A stretch of DNA of 19,829 bases from the NCBI GenBank assembly GCA_036733985.1, contig DAIMZM010000044.1:1-19829 (forward strand), in the 5' to 3' direction. How positions within the stretch are numbered: the stretch's first letter is position 1; the number at the start of each line of letters is the position of its first letter. The stretch comes from DAIMZM01 sp036733985. Its GTDB lineage: Bacteria; Bacillota; Dehalobacteriia; UBA4068. The translations under genes and the position numbers were made by a program. Below are positions 8,089 through 14,458 of the stretch, in pieces. The notes under the pieces were generated by a model. That model was not told where the DNA came from, did not search any database, and saw only the letters and a list, made by a program, of their open reading frames with translations.

Positions 8089-9707
8089 TTATCCGCTACG
8101 CTTTTTAAAAGCTCGATCAGATATTTTTTGCCGCCCAGAGCCGCGGGAACCGCAAAAACAAGGAAGCGGTTATTTTGCCCTTGATCCAATTTGACGAAAG
8201 GTTTGCCCTGCTCCAGCGCCAGGAGAGAAATGCATTTTTCGCAAGATTGATTCCGGCCCCAGAAAGCATAACAGGGGCCCGCTACCGTCTCTTGACCTTG
8301 CTCTGTTTTCCAGGCCAAACTGGAAACCGGATCCACGATCCGGATCACGTCGAAGACCCCCGGGAACATCAGCATGTAGTGGCGCAACTGATCCAGCAGC
8401 ATATTCATCATTTCTTTCGACGTAGACGCCGCATCAGCGGGCGCCCGGGACATCCTGGCGTATTCGGAAGGCGTCATGCCGGTGTGCTGCTTGAACACCC
8501 GGGAAAAATGGTTGCTGTACGAATAGCCCACCATCGCCGAGAGCCGGCTGATGCTGACGGTTGATTGGCGCAGGATCGCTTTGCTTTCCTCGATCCGCAC
8601 CTTGTTGATGATATCCGCTATATTTGATCCGGTTTCCTTTTTCACCAAGGTGGAAAGGTAAAATTCACTGAGATTGACCTGCTCCGCCAAAAGCTTCAAC
8701 GTGATTTTTTCAGGGTAATGGGTTTCAATATATTCCACGGCCTGCCGTACCGGCCTGGAATGGCCCGCGATATGGGTTACGGCCACGGCTCGCGTAAAGG
8801 CCAGCAGGGCGGATTGCATCAGCCTGTACATATCGGCCACATTTTCAGTGTTTTCCAGCTCTTTGATGAAAGCTTCGGTAAGATCCCTGGTTTTGCCGTA
8901 GGGAGCTCCGGCTTCCACCGCGATAAAGCAGCACATGGCAAAACCTTCAATAAAGCCGTTTTTCAGGGAGCGGACAGCATCCTTGGAGGTTTGCTGATCC
9001 AGATGAACGCTGCCGAAATTAAAGTTATTGAAGACGCCCTGTAAGGCTTCCGCATCCCCTCTGGAAATGGCGTCCTTGATTTGGCGATAGGTCTGATAGC
9101 CGCCATGCCGCTTGTTGGGAAAGGAGGAGGTATGCCCTTGGTTTGGCAATTTGCCGGACTGCAAAAACCGGTATCTGGCAGGGTCGGCCTGGCCGCCGCA
9201 GAGCACCTGATGACAGCCTGCTTCCTCAAACACAAAACGCGAGAGCATGACTAAGATTTCCCCGATGCACCTGATCCTGTCATGGGAAACCACAGGGGCT
9301 CTTTGCATGGCTAATATGTAAGCGCCGTGCTCCCCGGATTGGGGCAGGGGGGCATGGCGCAGCTTGGCTTCAATATCGGCTTTTTTGAGTATATTCAATG
9401 AAACCGGCTGGGTGACGGCTGCCCCGCGGCATTGCCCGTGATCGTATAAAACAGAGATGTTGCAGATCAGGTTTTGATCCAGATAATAGGTATAGAGGTT
9501 TTTCGGATCGGTGCGCCCATTGTCAAAAATATCTCTGAGGAAGCTTTCCACCCTACCCATGCTGAGCCGGAGCAAACTTTCCACAGCATATTCCCGGAAA
9601 TGACAGGAAACCAGGTTCATTTGACAATCAAAATACAGCGCTTCAATCTGGGTTGCTTGAAAAAAGGTTTCCAAAAACCCTTTGATTTGATCCTCTTTCT
9701 GCTCCAT
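8043..9707 (-). CDS. AraC-family regulator with C-terminal Cys-containing sensor domain
   Basis: A 554-residue DNA-binding regulator. Residues 1-310 form an N-terminal region I cannot assign. An AraC/XylS double HTH lies at about 320-417 (first helix pair around LKLLAEQVNLSEFYLSTLVK, second around GYSYSNHFSRVFKQHTGMTP). Unusually, about 135 more residues follow the HTH and look like a PAS-type fold. They contain C479, C489 and C492 (C-x9-C-x2-C) within CYAFWGRNQSCEKC, a pattern I recall from sensor domains of Clostridia-type signalling proteins; metal or redox sensing is possible. Most AraC proteins end at the HTH. ATG 9707 is chosen because AGGAGAGG lies 5 nt upstream; an in-frame TTG at 9728 has no site. 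The gene is divergent from the chemoreceptor and convergent with the c-di-GMP operon, which makes both possible targets. Confidence 0.9.
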   Translation of the reverse strand: MEQKEDQIKGFLETFFQATQIEALYFDCQMNLVSCHFREYAVESLLRLSMGRVESFLRDIFDNGRTDPKNLYTYYLDQNLICNISVLYDHGQCRGAAVTQPVSLNILKKADIEAKLRHAPLPQSGEHGAYILAMQRAPVVSHDRIRCIGEILVMLSRFVFEEAGCHQVLCGGQADPARYRFLQSGKLPNQGHTSSFPNKRHGGYQTYRQIKDAISRGDAEALQGVFNNFNFGSVHLDQQTSKDAVRSLKNGFIEGFAMCCFIAVEAGAPYGKTRDLTEAFIKELENTENVADMYRLMQSALLAFTRAVAVTHIAGHSRPVRQAVEYIETHYPEKITLKLLAEQVNLSEFYLSTLVKKETGSNIADIINKVRIEESKAILRQSTVSISRLSAMVGYSYSNHFSRVFKQHTGMTPSEYARMSRAPADAASTSKEMMNMLLDQLRHYMLMFPGVFDVIRIVDPVSSLAWKTEQGQETVAGPCYAFWGRNQSCEKCISLLALEQGKPFVKLDQGQNNRFLVFAVPAALGGKKYLIELLKSVADNYLDCLEAPASVTGP

Positions 9708-9712
9708 GGCCG

Positions 9713-9720
9713 CCTCTCCT
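9713..9720 (-). promoter_or_regulatory. Ribosome binding site of the AraC-type gene
   Basis: AGGAGAGG on the minus strand, 5 nt before ATG 9707. It supports that start over the in-frame TTG at 9728. Confidence 0.75.
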
Positions 9721-9748
9721 ATTGACAATGATTAAGTTATAAGCTTTT

Positions 9749-9758
9749 TGACCGGTCA
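9749..9758. promoter_or_regulatory. Perfect 10-bp palindrome TGACCGGTCA, candidate operator
   Basis: The perfect inverted repeat TGACCGGTCA is flanked by TTT and AAA one base out on each side, which extends the dyad to about 18 bp with one mismatched pair. It lies about 40 bp downstream of the predicted start of the AraC-type transcript and 42 bp before its ATG, a plausible roadblock or autoregulatory site. The protein that binds it is unknown. Confidence 0.4.
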
Positions 9759-9803
9759 TAAAATGGGAAAAGGATAGCGCAATTTAATATCTGTTATCTC
9801 AAT

Positions 9804-9832
9804 ATTATATATTTTTTTACCATAAATGTCAT
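9804..9832 (-). promoter_or_regulatory. Sigma-A promoter of the AraC-type regulator
   Basis: On the minus strand -35 ATGACA (9827-9832, 5 of 6), a 17-bp spacer, and a perfect -10 TATAAT (9804-9809). The transcript would start near 9797 with a leader of about 90 nt. The -35 box lies inside the spacer of the oppositely oriented sigma-D promoter. Confidence 0.7.
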
Positions 9833-9849
9833 CAGGTATTTACCGATAT
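9823..9849 (+). promoter_or_regulatory. Sigma-D (flagellar/chemotaxis) promoter of the chemoreceptor gene
   Basis: TAAA (9823-9826), 15 nt, then ACCGATAT (9842-9849), which matches 7 of 8 positions of the Bacillus-type sigma-D -10 box GCCGATAT. The predicted start is near 9856, about 44 nt before the ATG. Chemoreceptor genes in Bacillota are classic sigma-D targets, so sequence and gene identity agree. No sigma-A promoter was evident on this strand. Confidence 0.7.
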
Positions 9850-9888
9850 GTACGATAATTATGAAGAGCACAATAAACCCTATGCCCC

Positions 9889-9893
9889 GGAGG
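9889..9893 (+). promoter_or_regulatory. Ribosome binding site deciding ATG 9900
   Basis: GGAGG lies 6 nt before ATG 9900. The in-frame ATG at 9861 has no such site and would put this one inside the coding region, only a few bases from the predicted sigma-D start. Confidence 0.75.
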
Positions 9894-9899
9894 ATAACG

Positions 9900-12053
9900 A
9901 TGAAGCAGCAAAAGGTGCAACGGAAGATTTCAACTAAAATCGCGGTGATTCTGGGCGGAATCCTGTTAGTCGTTTTTGTGGGACTAAGCCTTGTCGTCAC
10001 CCGCCTGTCGGAAAAGGCGGCGGACGCCGCCATTCACGCGGAATTGAGCAATTTGGCTTATGCCAATGGCAAGCAGGCCCAGGCAATTCTGGACAATGTG
10101 GGCGTCCACGCGGCGGCGCTGATGGATTATGTGTTGAAAGCTTATGATCAGCGGGAACCGGTGATCGCCTCCGCCGAGCAGGGCGGGCAAAAGAGCATGG
10201 TCTATGATGTGGCAATGTCCGACCTCAGCATCGAAAAGGAAAACTACCTGGTCAAGAGCATGTGGTCCGCTGTTTTGAGCAATGAGGATCTGGTGGGGCT
10301 GGGCGTCTATTTTGAGCCGGGCCAGTTTGATGAAGCAGTGCCCGACTATACCTTATATGTGAACAGGCCGGACGCGCGGGCCAGGATCGCCGAATCCGAA
10401 GGGCCGTACAGCGAATACAGCGAACAGGACTACTACAAGCCCGCCAAGGATAGCCTGAAGCCCCATTATACCGATCCTTATGAGGAGGAAGGCCAGGAAG
10501 CGGGCGTGATCATGGTCACGGCCGTCTACCCGATCTTGTATCATAATCAATTCCGCGGGGTCGTGCTGGCGGATATCAATGTGGGCGGCTTCCGCAAAAC
10601 AACCGTCACCTCCGCTGCGTATGAAACCCTCAGTTCCAGTATTTTAACGGATGATTTTACCATAATCTATGACAGCCTGTCCGACGAACATACCGGCCTC
10701 AGCCTCGCCGAATTCGAGAACAGCCCGGCGGAGATGCGGAAAATCATCGACAGCGCGGCCCTGGGCGAACCTTTTGCCTGCACCACCCTGCATGCCGACG
10801 GGCAGCAGATGTCCCAGTTCTTTTATCCGATCCGGGTAGGGGACAAGCTCTGGTGGGCGCAAACCATGATCGCCACCGACGACATGACCAAGGACGTCAA
10901 AGCCCAGACCCAAACCATCGCCCTGCTCTCCATGGCGTCCCTGGCGCTGGTGCTGGCGGTGGTGACCTTTGTCACGCGGAGGCTGTTAAAGCCCATGCAG
11001 GCTGTGGTTGCCGCCGCCACCCGGATCGTCTCCGGCAATCTGGATATTGAGGTGCCGGTGAAAAGCAGGGATGAGATCGGTGTTCTGGCCGCAGCTTTCC
11101 GGGAAATGGCCCTTCATCTGCAAACCATCATCAGCGATATCGGACAGTTGCTGGGCGAGATGGCCGGCGGCAATTTCCAGGTCCAGAGCCCATGCGAAGA
11201 GAAATACATCGGCCAATACCTGGGGATATTAACGGCGGTAAATCAAATCAACGCCACCCTGAGCCGCTCTCTGGCAGATATCAACGGGGCGGCCTCCCAA
11301 GTATCGGCAGGCGCCGGCCAGATCTCCGGCGGGGCGCTAGTTCTCAGCCAGGGCGCCACTGAGCAGGCCAACGCTGTGGAAGAATTGACGGCTACCGTCA
11401 CGGAGATTTCCGCCAGAATCAGCGAAAACGCGGAACATGCCCGGCAGGCCAGTATTCTTTCCGGAGAGACCCGGCAGGAGGCGGCGGCCAGCAGCCGGCA
11501 GATGCAGCAGCTGATGACGGCCATGGAGGAGATCACCGCAACCTCCAATGAAATCCAGAAGATCATCAAAACCATTGACGCCATTGCCTTCCAAACCAAT
11601 ATCCTGGCCTTGAACGCCGCGGTGGAGGCTGCCCGGGCAGGCAGCGCCGGCAAGGGCTTTGCCGTGGTGGCGGAGGAGGTGCGCGCCCTGGCCGGCCAAT
11701 CCGCGGAGGCGGCCCTTAGCACCACCGCGTTAATTAAAAGCACCTTAGCCGCGATCAAGAGCGGCAAGGCTCTGGCTGATCAAACCGCTGCCTCGCTTCA
11801 GGCGGTTGCAGCTAAAACCGGGACGGTGCATGATGGAATCCAGCGGATCGCCGCAGCGTCGGATCAGCAATCCAGCGCCGTGGCCCAGCTGGTAACCGGC
11901 ATCGGCCAGGTTTCCGCGGTGGTTCAGGCAAATTCCGCCACCGCGGAGGAAAGCGCCGCCGCCAGCCAGGAGCTTTCCGGCCAAGCGCAGACGCTGAAAG
12001 ACCTGGTTGGCAATTTCCGCTTAAGGGAAGCCGGCGAAGACGCTCCGCAATAG
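9900..12053 (+). CDS. Methyl-accepting chemotaxis protein with periplasmic sensor domain
   Basis: A 717-residue chemoreceptor. Layout: TM1 at about 14-34, an extracytoplasmic double-Cache-like ligand domain at about 35-335, TM2 at about 338-358, a HAMP domain at about 360-412, and a long coiled-coil signalling domain to the C-terminus. The hairpin tip that contacts CheA/CheW is recognisable (QTNILALNAAVEAARAG, about 565-581, followed by GKGFAVVAEEVRALA). Ligand binding outside the cell would alter CheA activity and flagellar rotation. The ligand is unknown: I do not see the full amino-acid-binding Cache motif (the expected Arg and Trp are not evident after the Tyr). It has its own sigma-D promoter, is divergent from the AraC-type gene, and is followed 87 nt later by the GNAT gene with no terminator seen between them. 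Confidence 0.93.
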   Translation: MKQQKVQRKISTKIAVILGGILLVVFVGLSLVVTRLSEKAADAAIHAELSNLAYANGKQAQAILDNVGVHAAALMDYVLKAYDQREPVIASAEQGGQKSMVYDVAMSDLSIEKENYLVKSMWSAVLSNEDLVGLGVYFEPGQFDEAVPDYTLYVNRPDARARIAESEGPYSEYSEQDYYKPAKDSLKPHYTDPYEEEGQEAGVIMVTAVYPILYHNQFRGVVLADINVGGFRKTTVTSAAYETLSSSILTDDFTIIYDSLSDEHTGLSLAEFENSPAEMRKIIDSAALGEPFACTTLHADGQQMSQFFYPIRVGDKLWWAQTMIATDDMTKDVKAQTQTIALLSMASLALVLAVVTFVTRRLLKPMQAVVAAATRIVSGNLDIEVPVKSRDEIGVLAAAFREMALHLQTIISDIGQLLGEMAGGNFQVQSPCEEKYIGQYLGILTAVNQINATLSRSLADINGAASQVSAGAGQISGGALVLSQGATEQANAVEELTATVTEISARISENAEHARQASILSGETRQEAAASSRQMQQLMTAMEEITATSNEIQKIIKTIDAIAFQTNILALNAAVEAARAGSAGKGFAVVAEEVRALAGQSAEAALSTTALIKSTLAAIKSGKALADQTAASLQAVAAKTGTVHDGIQRIAAASDQQSSAVAQLVTGIGQVSAVVQANSATAEESAAASQELSGQAQTLKDLVGNFRLREAGEDAPQ

Positions 12054-12125
12054 AAGCTGGAAAAAGAAAAGGCAGGGGGTTAGCGGTTATGTGCGGCAAT
12101 TTACCTGGTTAGCTAAAAAATAATC

Positions 12126-12132
12126 AGGAGGT
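12126..12132 (+). promoter_or_regulatory. Ribosome binding site supporting the TTG start of the GNAT gene
   Basis: AGGAGGT lies 8 nt before TTG 12141. No ATG is available in frame nearby, so the TTG start rests on this site. Confidence 0.7.
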
Positions 12133-12140
12133 AAGCATCA

Positions 12141-12623
12141 TTGGAATACCAAATACGGCCGATTCAGCGGGATGAAATCCCTGTTTTGCAAGATTTTCTT
12201 TTTGAAGCGATTTTTCAAAGGGATGAGCGGAATCCCCTGCCCAGGGAGGTAATTGAGAAACCGGAAATCAAGGTGTTTATTGAAGATTTTGGCCGCAAAG
12301 ATGATTTATGCTTAGTCGCTTTAGCCGGGGAAAAGATTATCGGGGCTGTCTGGACCAGGATTCTCGCCGGCCCGGTCAAAGGCTTTGGCAATATCGACGG
12401 CCATACGCCGGAGTTTGCCATATCGTTGTACAAAGCATACCGGGGCCAAGGCATCGGCACCCGGCTGATGCTGAATATGCTTGAGCTGTTGCGGGAAAAA
12501 GGCTATAAAAAGGCTTCATTGGCTGTTCAGAAAGACAACTATGCCGTCAAAATGTACCGGGCGGTAGGTTTTTCTGTTGTTGCTGAAACTGACGAAGAGT
12601 ACATTATGGTCTGCGCGCTGTAA
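12141..12623 (+). CDS. GNAT-family N-acetyltransferase
   Basis: A 160-residue GCN5-related acetyltransferase that should move an acetyl group from acetyl-CoA to an amine; the acceptor is unknown. The acetyl-CoA loop is visible as YRGQGIGTRLM (about residues 100-110, matching the R/Q-x-x-G-x-G/A motif), followed by the usual C-terminal pattern VQKDNYAVKMYRAVGF. Length is normal for a single-domain GNAT. It starts with TTG behind a strong ribosome binding site. It follows the chemoreceptor in the same direction with an 87-nt gap, no clear promoter of its own, and a strong terminator after it, so it may be read through from the chemoreceptor promoter. Nothing indicates a functional tie to chemotaxis. 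Confidence 0.88.
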   Translation: MEYQIRPIQRDEIPVLQDFLFEAIFQRDERNPLPREVIEKPEIKVFIEDFGRKDDLCLVALAGEKIIGAVWTRILAGPVKGFGNIDGHTPEFAISLYKAYRGQGIGTRLMLNMLELLREKGYKKASLAVQKDNYAVKMYRAVGFSVVAETDEEYIMVCAL

Positions 12624-12671
12624 TCGGCCGGGCGCAACGCGCCGGCGATATAAGGGGTTAAAGGGTGGAAA

Positions 12672-12702
12672 GGGGCAGCAGGGTACTGTTGCCCCTTTTT
12701 TT
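12672..12702 (+). terminator. Rho-independent terminator after the GNAT gene
   Basis: A 10-bp stem GGGGCAGCAG/CTGTTGCCCC with one G-U pair and a GGTA loop (12672-12695) is followed by seven T. It separates the chemoreceptor/GNAT unit from the TAXI-TRAP operon. Confidence 0.9.
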
Positions 12703-12759
12703 GGATTTTTTTTCGACAACTTAAGCCTGGCTTAGGATATGTTTGTTGGTAAATCCGCA

Positions 12760-12788
12760 TTGCGCTGGGACGATAAATATGGTAATAT
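12760..12788 (+). promoter_or_regulatory. Promoter of the TAXI-TRAP operon
   Basis: -35 TTGCGC (12760-12765), a 17-bp spacer, and -10 TAATAT (12783-12788) preceded by TGG, which gives an extended -10. A perfect small hairpin GGAAGG-TATC-CCTTCC (12792-12807) sits at or just after the predicted start and could be an operator or a 5' stabilising stem. Confidence 0.55.
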
Positions 12789-12822
12789 AATGGAAGGTAT
12801 CCCTTCCGGGGTATTAAAAAAA

Positions 12823-12830
12823 AGAGGAGG
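12823..12830 (+). promoter_or_regulatory. Ribosome binding site deciding the TTG start at 12839
   Basis: AGAGGAGG lies 8 nt before TTG 12839. The in-frame GTG at 12830 overlaps this site and cannot use it. Confidence 0.75.
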
Positions 12831-12838
12831 TGCTTATA

Positions 12839-13873
12839 TTGAAGAAATCGTTGTGGTTACTTGTTATCCTACTGGCTCTGCTGCTTGTCTTTACCGCCTG
12901 CGCCAACGACCAGCCCGCTGAACAGCCAGCCGAAGAAACACCCGCGGATACGTCCGCGGAGACACCTGCGGATACGCCCAAAGAGACGCAGCGTCTTATT
13001 ATGGCCACCGGCGGTACTTCCGGTACATACTACGCTTTTGGCGGCGCCCTGGCCCAGATCATCAATGCCGAATCCGATTATATCAATATCACTGTCAATG
13101 CCTCCGGTGCTTCCGCTGAGAACGTGCAGCTGATCGGCGCCGGGGATGTGCAGCTGGCCATCCTCCAGAACGACGTTATGGATTACGCTTATCACGGCAC
13201 CAATACCTGGGAAGGCAAGCCGGTTGTGACCAATATGTCCACCCTCTGCTCCCTGTATCCTGAAGTCTGCCAGCTGATCGTGGCTGCGGATTCCGGCATC
13301 AGCAGCGTAGCTGACCTGGCGGGCAAACGCATCTCCGTGGGGGACGTGGGCTCCGGCGTGGAGACCAATGCCATGCAGATCATGGCTGCCTATGGCCTGT
13401 CCTTTGATGATATCAAGATGGAGAACCTGTCCTTTGCGGAATCCGCCGAAGCGGTGAAAGACCGGACCATCGACGGCTTCTTCGCCACTTCCGGCGTGCC
13501 CAACACCGCGGTGCTGGATCTCCAGACCTCCCGGGATGTGAAGCTGATCTCCCTTGATCAGGATAAGATCGATTCTCTGATCGCCGAATATCCCTTCTAT
13601 GCCCAGATCGATATCACCAATGCGGATTACAGCTTCCTCGGCGCGGACGAAAAGATTGCCACCGTCGCGGTGCAGGCCACGCTGATCTGCCCCCCGGATA
13701 TGGATACGGAACTGGCCTATGATATCGTCAAGGCTATTTTTGACAATGCCGAAGCCATCACCAATGCCCATGCCAAGGGCGCTTATCTTTCCCCGGATTA
13801 CGCGGTCCAGGGCGTGAGTATCGACTTCCATCCCGGCGCCCGTCAATATTTTGAAGAAGCGGGGGCTTTGTAA
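12839..13873 (+). CDS. TAXI-family TRAP transporter solute-binding lipoprotein
   Basis: A 344-residue extracytoplasmic binding protein of a TRAP transporter, TAXI class. From the TTG start it has a lipoprotein signal peptide (KK, hydrophobic core, then FTAC with the modified Cys at 21), so it should be lipid-anchored outside the membrane. Residues 22-48 form a Thr/Pro/Glu/Ala-rich linker with ETPADT-type repeats. The binding domain follows, with the TAXI hallmark ATGGTSGTYYAFGGALAQ near its start. Some characterised TAXI proteins bind 2-oxoglutarate or glutamate-like acids; the ligand here is unknown, but the nearby tyrosine phenol-lyase makes tyrosine or a related aromatic compound worth testing. 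First gene of a three-gene operon with DUF1850 and the fused permease. Confidence 0.92.
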   Translation: MKKSLWLLVILLALLLVFTACANDQPAEQPAEETPADTSAETPADTPKETQRLIMATGGTSGTYYAFGGALAQIINAESDYINITVNASGASAENVQLIGAGDVQLAILQNDVMDYAYHGTNTWEGKPVVTNMSTLCSLYPEVCQLIVAADSGISSVADLAGKRISVGDVGSGVETNAMQIMAAYGLSFDDIKMENLSFAESAEAVKDRTIDGFFATSGVPNTAVLDLQTSRDVKLISLDQDKIDSLIAEYPFYAQIDITNADYSFLGADEKIATVAVQATLICPPDMDTELAYDIVKAIFDNAEAITNAHAKGAYLSPDYAVQGVSIDFHPGARQYFEEAGAL

Positions 13874-13908
13874 ACGGGCCGGCAATGAACAGCGCCGGTA
13901 AAGTAAAC

Positions 13909-14418
13909 ATGAAAAAGAAGCGGTACCTCAGGGCAGGCGCGGCACTGGCCGTGCCTGCCCTGATTGCCTTCATCGCCCTGTTTTTGCTGAATCAGCAATT
14001 ATTGGTGCTGAGCAATGACAGCAGCGGCGAGATCCGTTTTGCCAAGCCGCTCCGGGAGGGGGAAGGGTTTTCCGTTTCTTATACGCATTCCGTGAACAAA
14101 AGCTATGTGGAAGAATACTATCAGCCGCAAGAAGGCGTGATTTATCTGATCAGCCTGCGCTATAAGAGCTTTGGCGCGGGTATGGCTACGGAGGTGGATA
14201 CCGCCGCCGGCCAGACCCTGCGCTATGAGGACGGGTATATGATCATCGACGGTTACGTGGTCAGCCTGCCCCGCCTGGTTTACAATGTGGATCGCGTTGC
14301 CGGCTTCCGGCTCCATTATCGCGGCCGGGAGATCGCCTTTCACGATCTGGAGGAACCGGGGCAGGCCTTGCGCCTTTCCCTGGCGCCCAGGTGGAAAACA
14401 CTGTTTCTTGCGGTCTGA
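13909..14418 (+). CDS. DUF1850 family protein, TAXI-TRAP associated
   Basis: A 169-residue protein with one N-terminal hydrophobic helix (about residues 5-30, after MKKKRYLR) and a small extracytoplasmic domain. The family hallmark is visible: SVSYTHSVNKSYVEEYY followed by SFGAGMATEVD. DUF1850 proteins are found next to TAXI-type TRAP genes; their role is unproven, and an accessory part in the transporter is an inference from context. It lies between the binding protein and the permease, 35 nt after the former and 40 nt before the latter. The start is uncertain: an in-frame ATG at 13885 would add eight residues. Neither start has a clear ribosome binding site; 13909 gives the typical Lys-rich membrane-anchor N-terminus. 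Confidence 0.82.
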   Translation: MKKKRYLRAGAALAVPALIAFIALFLLNQQLLVLSNDSSGEIRFAKPLREGEGFSVSYTHSVNKSYVEEYYQPQEGVIYLISLRYKSFGAGMATEVDTAAGQTLRYEDGYMIIDGYVVSLPRLVYNVDRVAGFRLHYRGREIAFHDLEEPGQALRLSLAPRWKTLFLAV

Positions 14419-14458
14419 CCCGATACGGTTGGAACAATGATGAAAGCGAGGTGGGCTT

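Noticed and set aside
9861..9899. Upstream ATG for the chemoreceptor
   Set aside because: It lies only a few bases from the predicted sigma-D start and has no ribosome binding site, while ATG 9900 has GGAGG at ideal spacing.
12869..13885. Minus-strand open frame of 338 codons antisense to the TAXI gene
   Set aside because: The plus strand encodes a clear TAXI protein with signal peptide and ribosome binding site; the antisense product is low-complexity and unlike any known family.
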